Assembly: GCA_016185465.1 (NCBI GenBank) | Contig: JACPNO010000028.1 | Coordinates: 1 to 39,575 of the forward strand | Direction of reading: 5' to 3' | Origin: Candidatus Solibacter usitatus | Lineage (GTDB): Bacteria > Acidobacteriota > Terriglobia > Bryobacterales > Bryobacteraceae | Length of the DNA stretch: 39,575 bases | Part shown: piece after piece, positions 7,225-15,140 of the stretch | Layout of the letters: each line of letters starts with the position of its first letter | Numbering within the stretch: the stretch's first letter is position 1 | Translations under genes and position numbers: made by a program | The notes under the pieces: model-generated | Database searches by the model: none | What the model saw: only the letters and a program-made list of their open reading frames with translations | What the model was told of the DNA's origin: nothing

Positions 7225-8862
7225 TCAATCCGACAGCGTAAACAAATACGAGCAAATGCTTTCCATTTCGCTCGGTGAAAATCGGTAGGGCGGCATTACC
7301 GTTCCCGGCGACGAGGCCTGCGGATTGCGGAAATGCCGTTCCACCCAAGCTCGATCACGGCGCCGCCGCAGGCCATTAAGCGGCGGCCCCAGCTTCATCC
7401 CCGACCCGTTCACCACGTGGCAGCTTCCGCACTGGCGGGTTTGGTAAATCAATGCGCCCTGCACCGCGAAATCCGGCGCCGATTGCAGCGCCTCGGCGTT
7501 CTGCGGATTCAGCTTGAGTAGAAATGCCGCCAGCGTGTTGAGTTGCGCATCATTCAACATGATGGGCGGCATGGAACTGCCGGGCACCATGGCTGAGGGG
7601 CGTTTGAAATGCTGAATCATCCAAGCCGCCGATTTGTGAATGTTGCCCGCCAAATCCGGCCCTTCCTTGGCCTTGCCCGAGCCCACCGTGTGGCAATTCA
7701 CGCAGTTTTCCTGGCGGAAATAGCCGATTCCAGCCAACTCGACCGGGGTGAGCTGAATCCATTCGGTGGGCTGCGAGAAGTCGATGATAGCGGCCAGGTC
7801 GGGCTTGGGAGTGGAGCGCACCGCCGCGGCCGTGAGGCCCGCCCAGCCGATCGCGAGCAACATCAGCGCCGCCACTGCCCCGGTACGCTCCGTCACCCGC
7901 CGGGCTTTGCCGCGATCCACAAATGGCAGCAGGAGCAGAGCGGCAATCGCCAGGGTAGGCAGTACCACGCTTCCCAGGATTTCAAGCGGACCCTCGAAGT
8001 ACTTGAGGGTTTGAAATAAAAACAGAAAATACCATTCCGGCCGCGGAACGTACGTGGTGTCGGTGGGATCGGCCAGGCGCTCAAGCGGCACCCGCGCCAC
8101 AATCGCCAGAACGAACAGCACCACGAACGCCGTGAAAATGGCGACGGTGTCCTTGAAAACCTGTTCGGGAAAAAACTTCTTCGACGGACGCGCTTCGTCG
8201 CCCGGCTGCGGCGCCACGCCGTGTTTGCGCACCAGATAGATATGCAGGGCAATCAGAATGGTAGTCGCCGGCGGCAGCAACAGCACGTGCAGGCCGTAGA
8301 AACGGGCGAAGGTCACGACGCCGACCTCTCCCCCGAAGCTGCCCAGCAGGCGGCTGAGATAAGGGCCCAACAGCGGCGCCTGGGCGGCGATGCGCGTCGC
8401 CACCACGGTGCCCCAGTACGCGCGATTGTCCCACGGCAGCAGATATCCGGTCAGTCCGTAGGCCAGAGTCAACAGAAGCAGCATCACGCCCACCATCCAG
8501 GTGGCTTCCCGCGGCTTCTTGTACGCGCCGTAAAGGACAACCTGCACCATATGCAGCACCACGATCACGATCATCATGCTGGCGCCCCAGTGATGCAGAC
8601 CCCGCATGAGCGGTCCGCCGGTGAGCTCGGTCAGAATATAGCGCAGGCTGTTGTAGGCGTCCCCAGGCGTGGGCGCGTAGTTGAATGCCAGCAGCGCTCC
8701 GGTGAAAGCTTGCACCAAAAACAGGAAAACGGCCACACTGCCAAAGATTTGATGCCAGCCGCTCGAAGCGGGGATGTCTTCCAGGAGAAAATTGCGAATA
8801 GCGCTCTCGAGGCCCGTGCGATGATCCAGCCAGTTGAGTAAACGCCGCCGCCAGTCCTTCAC
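7225..8862 (-). CDS. Cytochrome b fused to a di-heme cytochrome c domain (bc complex)
   Basis: A 545-residue membrane protein that joins a full cytochrome b to two c-type heme sites, and so may replace both cytochrome b and c1 in a quinol-oxidising complex. Heme b ligands are probably H90 and H104 in the second helix and H192 and H207 in the fourth. The 15-residue step of the second pair is as in cytochrome b6. The quinol-site PEWY motif is at 275-278. After about residue 350, heme c motifs CVNCH (387-391) and CGSCH (478-482) occur, with likely axial methionines M431 and M523. The start overlaps the Rieske stop by four bases, so both are made together and probably form one complex. Confidence 0.95.
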   Translation of the reverse strand: MKDWRRRLLNWLDHRTGLESAIRNFLLEDIPASSGWHQIFGSVAVFLFLVQAFTGALLAFNYAPTPGDAYNSLRYILTELTGGPLMRGLHHWGASMMIVIVVLHMVQVVLYGAYKKPREATWMVGVMLLLLTLAYGLTGYLLPWDNRAYWGTVVATRIAAQAPLLGPYLSRLLGSFGGEVGVVTFARFYGLHVLLLPPATTILIALHIYLVRKHGVAPQPGDEARPSKKFFPEQVFKDTVAIFTAFVVLFVLAIVARVPLERLADPTDTTYVPRPEWYFLFLFQTLKYFEGPLEILGSVVLPTLAIAALLLLPFVDRGKARRVTERTGAVAALMLLAIGWAGLTAAAVRSTPKPDLAAIIDFSQPTEWIQLTPVELAGIGYFRQENCVNCHTVGSGKAKEGPDLAGNIHKSAAWMIQHFKRPSAMVPGSSMPPIMLNDAQLNTLAAFLLKLNPQNAEALQSAPDFAVQGALIYQTRQCGSCHVVNGSGMKLGPPLNGLRRRRDRAWVERHFRNPQASSPGTVMPPYRFSPSEMESICSYLFTLSD

Positions 8863-9350
8863 GACGTTGGCTCCGATTCTTTCAATGCCCGCACCCAGAG
8901 CTTGCCGTTTTCGGTGCGGCTCTCATAGCGGTCGAGCGGCCGCGGGGCAGGCCCTGAAATCACCCGGCCGTCGGGGCCAAAAACCGACGAATGGCAGGGA
9001 CAGAGGAATTCCCCCTTGGGCTCCCAATGGTAGGCGCAGCCCAGGTGCGTGCACTGCGGTCCGAAGGCAACCACCTGCGAGCCCAGCTTTACCACCCAGG
9101 CCGTGCGCTGTTCGCTCGATAGCTTCCAGCCGTCGCGGCGTGTCTGCCGGAACGTCAGCTCGAGGGGAACATGATCGGCGAGCTTGTCGATGTCGCCCGC
9201 TTCCACCCAGTCCTCCCGGTTGCGCAGCTTGGGCGGCAGCAGCAGGTAAACCAGCGCCGGCGCCGTTAGAGCGGCGCTCAGCAGAGCCCACAAGCCGTAA
9301 ATGAAGCTCAAGTAAAATCTGCGCCGGCCGGTTTGAGATGATTCGCTCAT
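8859..9350 (-). CDS. Rieske [2Fe-2S] iron-sulfur protein of the bc complex
   Basis: A 163-residue Rieske protein. Residues 1-40 hold a twin-arginine-like RRRF and one membrane anchor. The cluster is bound by CTHLGC (100-105) and CPCHSS (117-122): C100, H102, C117 and H120 are ligands, and C105 and C119 form the disulfide. The second box has Ser where Gly is usual. It passes electrons from quinol to the c-type hemes. It lies directly upstream of the cytochrome b/c fusion (four-base overlap) and 24 bases after the ketoacyl synthase gene, so it may also be read from further upstream. Confidence 0.95.
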   Translation of the reverse strand: MSESSQTGRRRFYLSFIYGLWALLSAALTAPALVYLLLPPKLRNREDWVEAGDIDKLADHVPLELTFRQTRRDGWKLSSEQRTAWVVKLGSQVVAFGPQCTHLGCAYHWEPKGEFLCPCHSSVFGPDGRVISGPAPRPLDRYESRTENGKLWVRALKESEPTS

Positions 9351-9374
9351 CGGATTTGAAAGTGGAAAGCCGTC

Positions 9375-10583
9375 TTACACTTTGCGGAACGCTAACACGG
9401 CGTTGAGTCCGCCAAAAGCAAAGGAATTGGACAGCGCGTATTCGACCTCGGCCCGCCGGGCCACGTTGGGCACCACATCCAGATCGCATGCCGGGTCGGG
9501 CGCGCTGTAGTTGGCGGTGGGCGGGAGGATGCCGTCGCGCAGCGCCAGCACCGTGGCTAGCGCCTCGAGGGCGCCGGCCGCTCCCAGAGCATGTCCGTGC
9601 ATGGATTTCGTTGAACTTACCGCCAGGCGATTGGCGTGCTCGCCGAACACCATGCGGATGGCGCGCGTTTCGGTCGGGTCGTTGGCCTGGGTCGCGGTGC
9701 CGTGGGCGTTGATGTATCCGATCTGCTCGGGCGCAAGTTGGGCATCGTCCATAGCCCAGCGCATCGCGCGGGCAGCGCCTTCGGCTGAAGGCTGGGTGAT
9801 GTGTGAAGCATCCGACGACATGCCCACGCCGCAAATTTCCGCGTGCACGCGCGCCCCGCGAGCCCTGGCGGCTTCGAGCGGCTCCAGCACAAACATGGCG
9901 CCGCCCTCGCCCAACACCATCCCGGTGCGGTCCTTGGAAAACGGCCGGCAAGTTTCGGGCGACACCACCCGCATGGCTTCCCAAGCCTTCAGAATGCCGA
10001 AGCTAAACGGAGCTTCACTGCCGCCGGTAAGAGCCATATCGGCGGCGCCGGAGCGCACCATCTGGAATGCCTGTCCGATGGCGTGGCTGGCGGAAGAGCA
10101 CGCGGTCGAAATGGTATAGCTGGGACCGGTGATGCCGAACTCCATGGAAATATGGCTGGCGCCGGCGTTGGCCATGGTCTTGGGAATGGTCAGCGGATGC
10201 ACGCGGCCCTGCCCCAGTTTGTACACTTCCCAAAAACCCGCGTCCTCAGTGGATTGTCCGCCCACGCAGGAGCCGGTGATGATGGCCGTACGCTCTTGCA
10301 ATCGCGGCGTCCAAACGATGCCCGCATCCGCCACGGCCTCGCGCGCCGCAATCACGGCGAACTGCGCGAAGCGGTCCATGAAATCGGCGCGCTTGTCGTC
10401 GAAGTAGGGCTGATGGCTGTAGCCGGCCACTTCGGCCCCGTTGGCGAAACGCAGCGCGCCGCAGTTGGCGGCCTGAATAGGTCCAATCGCGGACCGGCCC
10501 GCTGCCAGGGACCGGGCGGCTTCCTCCACCGTGCGGCCCAGCGCACAAATCGCGCCCATGCCGGTGATGGCCACCCGACGCAT
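9375..10583 (-). CDS. Beta-ketoacyl-ACP synthase, FabF (KAS II)-like
   Basis: A 402-residue thiolase-fold condensing enzyme. The catalytic triad is complete: C162 in STACSSA, H294 in NAHGTAT and H331 in the GHALGAAG block, with the conserved K326. It elongates acyl chains on ACP with malonyl-ACP. It lies three bases after an ACP gene and downstream of a NodB-type deacetylase, with no fabD, fabG or fabH nearby, so it does not look like the housekeeping fatty acid cluster. A dedicated acyl chain for a modified glycan or lipid (compare NodE) is possible. A second FabF in general fatty acid synthesis is the simpler reading. Confidence 0.93.
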   Translation of the reverse strand: MRRVAITGMGAICALGRTVEEAARSLAAGRSAIGPIQAANCGALRFANGAEVAGYSHQPYFDDKRADFMDRFAQFAVIAAREAVADAGIVWTPRLQERTAIITGSCVGGQSTEDAGFWEVYKLGQGRVHPLTIPKTMANAGASHISMEFGITGPSYTISTACSSASHAIGQAFQMVRSGAADMALTGGSEAPFSFGILKAWEAMRVVSPETCRPFSKDRTGMVLGEGGAMFVLEPLEAARARGARVHAEICGVGMSSDASHITQPSAEGAARAMRWAMDDAQLAPEQIGYINAHGTATQANDPTETRAIRMVFGEHANRLAVSSTKSMHGHALGAAGALEALATVLALRDGILPPTANYSAPDPACDLDVVPNVARRAEVEYALSNSFAFGGLNAVLAFRKV

Positions 10584-10586
10584 GTC

Positions 10587-10856
10587 TTAAGTAGTAGCCG
10601 TGGAGGGATCGGCCTGGCGTGCCGCCAACAATTTCTCCACGCCTTCCATCATTTCGCGGACATTGCGGATTTGTTTGGCCGCCTCGTCCGGAATGGTGAT
10701 GTCGAATTCGTTCTCCAGCGCGAACAAGATGTTGACCCCGTCCATCGAATCAATACCCAATTCCTCGAATGAACTGTTGATCGTGACTTTCTCAATCGGC
10801 AGACGCTGGGCGTTGGCGATTATATGTCGGATTTTATGAATTAATTCCTCGGACAT
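10587..10856 (-). CDS. Acyl carrier protein
   Basis: An 89-residue acidic four-helix carrier protein. The phosphopantetheine site is S37 in LGIDSMD, a variant of the common GxDSL motif with Met after the Ser. The ATG at 10856 was chosen because it begins right at helix 1; the reading frame is open far upstream but there it only mirrors the deacetylase gene. The gene overlaps the deacetylase 3' end by 16 bases and precedes the ketoacyl synthase by three bases, so the carrier most likely serves that synthase. The short tail after residue 80 is unstructured. Confidence 0.93.
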   Translation of the reverse strand: MSEELIHKIRHIIANAQRLPIEKVTINSSFEELGIDSMDGVNILFALENEFDITIPDEAAKQIRNVREMMEGVEKLLAARQADPSTATT

Positions 10857-11563
10857 AGCAGTTGGCTGACGGTCTCCAGGCGATACCCTCTCGCCTTGAG
10901 TAATGGAATCAGGCGCCCCACCGCCTGAAGTGTTTCCCCGATTTCCGGTTTCGTCTGAAGCTTGCGGCCGTCGTGCAGACAAACAATCGCGCCATTGCAA
11001 ATATGGCGCATCACCCGGGCGACAATGGCGTCGGCGGACAGCTTCCAATCGCGGCCGATCACCGTCCACATCACGCCCAACAGACCAAGCTTGCGTTGCG
11101 CGCTGGCGAGGCCGGGCCAGCGGGCGCCGAACGGGGCTCGAAACAGGGTCGGCTTGACGCGGGCGATCTTGACGATGCTTTCTTGCGCGCGCGTTACTTC
11201 GTTCTCGATGAATCCGGAGGAATGCAAATAGAGCGGCCGGTGGCTGTAAGTGTGGTTTCCGATTTCGTGGCCGCCGCGGGCGACCGCGCGCGCCACTTCG
11301 CCCAACCGCTCCACATTGGCTCCGCATTGAAAAAAAGTGGCTTGCGCCTGGTGTTCATCCAAAATTTTCAGCAGTGCCGGCGTCGATTCGCTGGGGCCGT
11401 CGTCGAAAGTGAGCGCGACCGCATTGCGCGCCGGTGAGCCGTGATAAACCGACGGTCCGAACAGCGTGGACGAGCGCGCGCGTACGCCGTACGCCATGAT
11501 GGCGCCGGCTCCGCACAACGCCGCGACCAAGCCCTCCGCAACCACTTCGGACATGCTCCGCAT
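10841..11563 (-). CDS. Polysaccharide deacetylase (NodB-homology domain)
   Basis: A 240-residue carbohydrate esterase family 4 protein that removes N- or O-acetyl groups from glycans. An N-terminal hydrophobic stretch (about residues 8-27) probably anchors or exports it. The NodB domain has TFDDGP (52-57), metal ligands H104 and H108 in GNHTYSH, the RAPFG block (142-146) and LHD (196-198) with the catalytic histidine. The start may instead be Met4. It follows the GH2 gene by 16 bases and overlaps the ACP gene, so the four genes are probably one transcript. Its likely target is an amino-sugar polymer; which one is unknown. Confidence 0.93.
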   Translation of the reverse strand: MRSMSEVVAEGLVAALCGAGAIMAYGVRARSSTLFGPSVYHGSPARNAVALTFDDGPSESTPALLKILDEHQAQATFFQCGANVERLGEVARAVARGGHEIGNHTYSHRPLYLHSSGFIENEVTRAQESIVKIARVKPTLFRAPFGARWPGLASAQRKLGLLGVMWTVIGRDWKLSADAIVARVMRHICNGAIVCLHDGRKLQTKPEIGETLQAVGRLIPLLKARGYRLETVSQLLCPRN

Positions 11564-11579
11564 GGTAGCACAGGATGGC

Positions 11580-13385
11580 CTACTGATTGCCTGAGATATT
11601 GTCGTTTATCTCCTTGATGCGCCGTACATCGAATTTTGGCTTGCGGTCATAGGTGAACAAGCCGTTCACCTCCTGCTCGACATCCGTCAATTGGGTGTAG
11701 CAAATGCCGGCGAAGGCGGGAATTCTTGCAATAGCCCGGTACAGACCCGCCAGCCGTTCGAGCGCCGCGTCCGCCGACTTTTCTACGCCCGCATATCCCC
11801 AGGATTCCTCCGGCACCTGATGCCCGGCCGGAATAAACGCAATGCCGCCGAACTCTGAAAGCAGGAACGGCGAGCCGTTGTACGCATAGCCGGGCGCCAG
11901 CGCCGCCCGGTGATTGTTCGGAACCGGCGCATTGGGGCGGCCCAGTTCTTTGTAGCGCTCGTAGAGCAGCTCGCCGGTGCGCGTGTAGTCGTGCAGCGCG
12001 AACAGGTCGGTCATGTTGGTATGCTCCCAGCCTTCGTTATCGATCACCAGGCGGGTCGCATCCAGCGAATGCGTCAGCGTATAAAGTGCTTTCAGGTGGT
12101 TCTGCTGGCGCCGGTCGGCCAGATCGGGCGTGCCCCAGCTTTCATTGATCGGTACCCAGATGACGATGGATGGGTGATTGTAGTCGCGATCCACCGTCTC
12201 CATCCATTCGCGCGTGAAGCGCTCGGCGTAGGCGTCGTCGAAGAGCCAGGCGTTGGCCATCTCGCTCGAAACCAGAAAGCCCATTTTGTCGGCCCAGTAC
12301 AGGAAACGCGGGTCTTCCAGCTTCTGATGTTTGCGGGCGCCGTTGAAGCCCATATCCTTGGCAATCCGGATGTCGAATTGCAGGGCTTCATCCGATGGCG
12401 GCGTCAGAATGGTTTCCGGCCAATAGCCCTGATCCAGAATCATCTTTAGGTACGTGGGCCGGCCGTTGAGTGTCACGCGGCCGTTGGCGATTCCTACCGA
12501 GCGAAAACCAAAATACGACGTGACTTTATCCAGCACAGCGCCGCCGCGGCGGAGTTCAAATGTGACATCGTAAAGCTGCGGATTTTCCAGAGACCACAGC
12601 TTAGGGTCGGCGACCACAGCCGAGATCGCGGCGCGCTCGGCGCCGCCCGGGCCGCTGGCGGTAGCCACGGTCTTGCCGCCGGCGCTTACCGCGGCGTGAA
12701 ATTCGAGATCGGTCGACCCGCGGGCCAGGCGGGCGTCGAATCGAACGTTGCCGTCCATGCCGGGGGTAATGCGCACGCCGCGCAGATAGCTGTCGCCTGC
12801 GGCTTCGAGCCACACGGTTTGCCAGATACCTGAGGTCCGCGTGTAGAAAATGCTGCGCGATTTCGGCTCCCAATATTGCTTGCCGCGTGGAATATAACGG
12901 TCGGTGGGCGGATCTTCGGCGCGCACGGTCAGCGCGTTCGATCCCGCCTTCAGCAAGGGAGTGATGTCGAACTGGAACGGCGTGTTGCCGCCTTCGTGGC
13001 GTCCCGCGAGGCGGCCGTTCACCCACACCGTGGCCCGGTAATCGACCGCGCCGAAATGCAGCAGCACTCGGCGGCCTTTCCAGTTTTCCGGCACACTGAT
13101 GCTGCGCCGGTACCAGACCCAGGGATGAAACGAAGTGTCGCCGATTCCGCTGCGCCGGCTCTCGAAGCAAAACGGCACTGTGATTTTGCGGGAAAACTTG
13201 GTGGCGCCGGCCGCCCAGTCCTGATCGAGTCCCTTGTTGGCGTCGTCGAATTCAAATTCCCAATTGCCATTGAGATTAAGCCAATCGGCGCGCTGGAATT
13301 GCGGCTGAGGATATTCGGGGCGGGGAATTTCCTGGGCGGCCGCCAGCGACAGCGCGGCCAGCGTAAGCAATACCTGAAATCGCAT
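11580..13385 (-). CDS. Secreted glycoside hydrolase family 2 (beta-galactosidase/glucuronidase-like)
   Basis: A 601-residue enzyme with a signal peptide ending after about residue 17. The order is a sugar-binding beta-sandwich domain (about 25-190), an immunoglobulin-like domain (about 195-290) and a TIM barrel. The acid/base is E415 in the INESWG block and the nucleophile is E511 in LSEFGG, as expected for GH2. It is shorter than LacZ and closer in size to beta-glucuronidase. The substrate (galactoside, mannoside or glucuronide) cannot be decided. It lies 16 bases upstream of the deacetylase gene, while its own upstream side holds the 13400-13589 repeat element. Confidence 0.92.
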   Translation of the reverse strand: MRFQVLLTLAALSLAAAQEIPRPEYPQPQFQRADWLNLNGNWEFEFDDANKGLDQDWAAGATKFSRKITVPFCFESRRSGIGDTSFHPWVWYRRSISVPENWKGRRVLLHFGAVDYRATVWVNGRLAGRHEGGNTPFQFDITPLLKAGSNALTVRAEDPPTDRYIPRGKQYWEPKSRSIFYTRTSGIWQTVWLEAAGDSYLRGVRITPGMDGNVRFDARLARGSTDLEFHAAVSAGGKTVATASGPGGAERAAISAVVADPKLWSLENPQLYDVTFELRRGGAVLDKVTSYFGFRSVGIANGRVTLNGRPTYLKMILDQGYWPETILTPPSDEALQFDIRIAKDMGFNGARKHQKLEDPRFLYWADKMGFLVSSEMANAWLFDDAYAERFTREWMETVDRDYNHPSIVIWVPINESWGTPDLADRRQQNHLKALYTLTHSLDATRLVIDNEGWEHTNMTDLFALHDYTRTGELLYERYKELGRPNAPVPNNHRAALAPGYAYNGSPFLLSEFGGIAFIPAGHQVPEESWGYAGVEKSADAALERLAGLYRAIARIPAFAGICYTQLTDVEQEVNGLFTYDRKPKFDVRRIKEINDNISGNQ

Positions 13386-13399
13386 GGTTAAATCTTACC

Positions 13400-13589
13400 G
13401 AAACCGCTCCCTATGGTCGCGGCTCTGTTGGGCGGATTACGTAATCCGGGGTTACGTCCCGCCCGCTTTACGATCACTCCCGCTTACGATCTGCCCGCCA
13501 ACGATCACGCCCGCTTTCGATTTCGCCGCGAACGATCACGCCCGCTAAACGGATCGTGCCTGAAAGAGCCGTGACCGAAGGGAGCGGTT
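13400..13589. repeat. Long inverted-repeat element, copy 2, with internal tandem units
   Basis: The arms at 13400-13426 and 13565-13589 are near-identical to those at 7116-7221. The interior is unrelated to copy 1: 13452-13547 contains six adjoining units of 15-17 bases built on ACGATCACGCCCGCT, of which units four and six (13501-13516 and 13532-13547) match almost exactly. It fills the gap between the HDAC-like gene and the GH2 gene, both on the minus strand. Folding in RNA and a terminator or attenuator role are possible but not shown. Confidence 0.85.
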
Positions 13590-13593
13590 GCCC

Positions 13594-14487
13594 TTAGGTG
13601 ACGAATATCCGCGCCGCCGTGCGAAATGTATTCGCATGCGCTTCGACCGTCAACGCGATCGGCTCCGCATAACCGCCGCCCAGCGTGGCCACCAACGGAA
13701 TCGCCTGCGCGCGGCAGGCGTCCATCACCAAGTTGTCGCGAGCCATGAGTCCCTCGTGCGTCAATGCCAGCCTCCCCAGCCGGTCGCCCGCCAATCCATC
13801 CACGCCGGCTTGATAAAACACAACGTCCGGCCGAAACGCGAACACCCGCGGCAGCACACTCTCGACGGCGCTCAAATACGCCGCGTCTCCCGCGCCATCC
13901 GCCAGATCGACGTCCAGGCAGCTCTGCTGCTTGCGGAACGGAAAATTATTGCGCCCGTGCACGGAAATTGTGAGCACCGCGGGATCGTCCTGGAAAATAG
14001 CGGCGGTGCCATCGCCTTGATGCACGTCGAGATCGACTACCGCGGCCCTGGCGGCGCGTCCCGCCCGGCGCAGCGCCAGGATCGCCACCGCAATATCGTT
14101 GAACACGCAAAACCCGGCGCCTTCGCTGCGAAACGCATGATGCGTGCCGCCGGCCAGATTGCCACCGAAGCCGCGAGCGAGCGCATCGCCGGCCGCTGCC
14201 AGCGTCCCGCCGAGCGAGGCCAGCGTGCGGCGGGTCAGTTCTTCCGACCACGGAAATCCAATGCGCCGCATGGCGAGGGGATCGAGCGCGCCTACCAAAA
14301 AACGCCGCGCAAATTCCGGATCGTGGGCCAGCGTGATGGCTTCAAACTCCGCGAGCGGCGCTGCTTCCATCTGGAACTGGCCTTCGCCGGCCAGCAATTC
14401 CCGCAGCAGCCGGTATTTCGCGGCGGGAAATTTATGTCCGGCGGGCAGGGGAATCGTATAGTGATCGCAGTAAAAGAGGCGCAGCAC
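13594..14487 (-). CDS. HDAC-family deacetylase (acetoin utilisation/acetylpolyamine type)
   Basis: A 297-residue arginase/deacetylase-fold zinc enzyme that removes acetyl groups from lysine side chains, polyamines or similar amines. The active-site pair H116-H117 is in GGTHHAF, and zinc ligands D154 and H156 are in VDLDVHQGDGT, with a third Asp in the GVDGLAGDRLG segment. The transition-state tyrosine motif GGGY lies near the C-terminus. No signal peptide is present, so it is cytoplasmic. It starts three bases after the DUF1080 gene and ends near the repeat element. Bacterial relatives act on acetylpolyamines or on acetylated enzymes such as acetyl-CoA synthetase; the sequence alone does not choose. 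Confidence 0.9.
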   Translation of the reverse strand: MLRLFYCDHYTIPLPAGHKFPAAKYRLLRELLAGEGQFQMEAAPLAEFEAITLAHDPEFARRFLVGALDPLAMRRIGFPWSEELTRRTLASLGGTLAAAGDALARGFGGNLAGGTHHAFRSEGAGFCVFNDIAVAILALRRAGRAARAAVVDLDVHQGDGTAAIFQDDPAVLTISVHGRNNFPFRKQQSCLDVDLADGAGDAAYLSAVESVLPRVFAFRPDVVFYQAGVDGLAGDRLGRLALTHEGLMARDNLVMDACRAQAIPLVATLGGGYAEPIALTVEAHANTFRTAARIFVT

Positions 14488-14490
14488 TGC

Positions 14491-15117
14491 TCAGCGGCGC
14501 GTCAGATCGCGAATGTAAATATCCTTGAAGCGCATGTTGCCTTGGCCGCCCGAGTGCAGCTGCAGTGCGATCGCGCCGTCAAAAGATTTCGGGTTTGGAT
14601 CGGTAAAGTCCACCACCACCACGCCATTCAACATCGCCACGTAGCGATTGTTCTCGACCTTCAGCAGATAATCGTTCCAATCGTTGTGGCGCAGCACCAT
14701 TTCGTACTCCGGAGCCGGCCAGACGATCCACTGGCGGCCATCGCCGTAGATACCGCCGGTGTGGCCAATCAACTGGTCGATCTCAAATTGCAGCCCTTGA
14801 GACACGTCGGCCGTGCCCGGCTTGAAATCCACGTGGAAAAAAACTCCGCTATTGCCGTCGCCTTCGCAGCGGAAGCGCAGCGAAAGATGAAAGTCCACAT
14901 AGTTCTTTTCGGTTTTCAGGTAGCCGTAGTCCTTGGTGACGCCCTGCCCGTGAATGGTTCCGTCCTCGACGGTCCACTGTTCGTTGCCCACTTTGACCCA
15001 GCCGGTGAAATCCTTGCCGTTGAAAAGCTGGACCCACAGTTCGTTGGGCAATTTGGCGCGCTTTGCCTGGGCGAAAACGGAAACCGCGGCCAGAAGCGTA
15101 AGCATGACGATGCGCAT
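14491..15117 (-). CDS. Secreted DUF1080 (3-keto-disaccharide hydrolase domain) protein
   Basis: A 208-residue protein with a signal peptide (about 1-18, ending AVSVFAQ) and one DUF1080 concanavalin-like domain, recognised from LFNGKDFTGW at its start, the GNSGVFFH core and the C-terminal IYIRDL strand. The domain is common in Planctomycetes and Acidobacteria and includes enzymes that cleave 3-keto-glycosides. I chose the ATG at 15117 because GAGGA lies at good spacing; an ATG two codons upstream (15123) is also possible. It follows glmM by 23 bases and precedes the HDAC-like gene by three. A second DUF1080 gene is at 20089. Confidence 0.88.
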   Translation of the reverse strand: MRIVMLTLLAAVSVFAQAKRAKLPNELWVQLFNGKDFTGWVKVGNEQWTVEDGTIHGQGVTKDYGYLKTEKNYVDFHLSLRFRCEGDGNSGVFFHVDFKPGTADVSQGLQFEIDQLIGHTGGIYGDGRQWIVWPAPEYEMVLRHNDWNDYLLKVENNRYVAMLNGVVVVDFTDPNPKSFDGAIALQLHSGGQGNMRFKDIYIRDLTRR

Positions 15118-15140
15118 GTGCATGTTCCTCAAGATGTCAG

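Noticed and set aside
13452..13547. CRISPR array
   Set aside because: Units are 15-17 bases with no spacers, and no cas gene is present.
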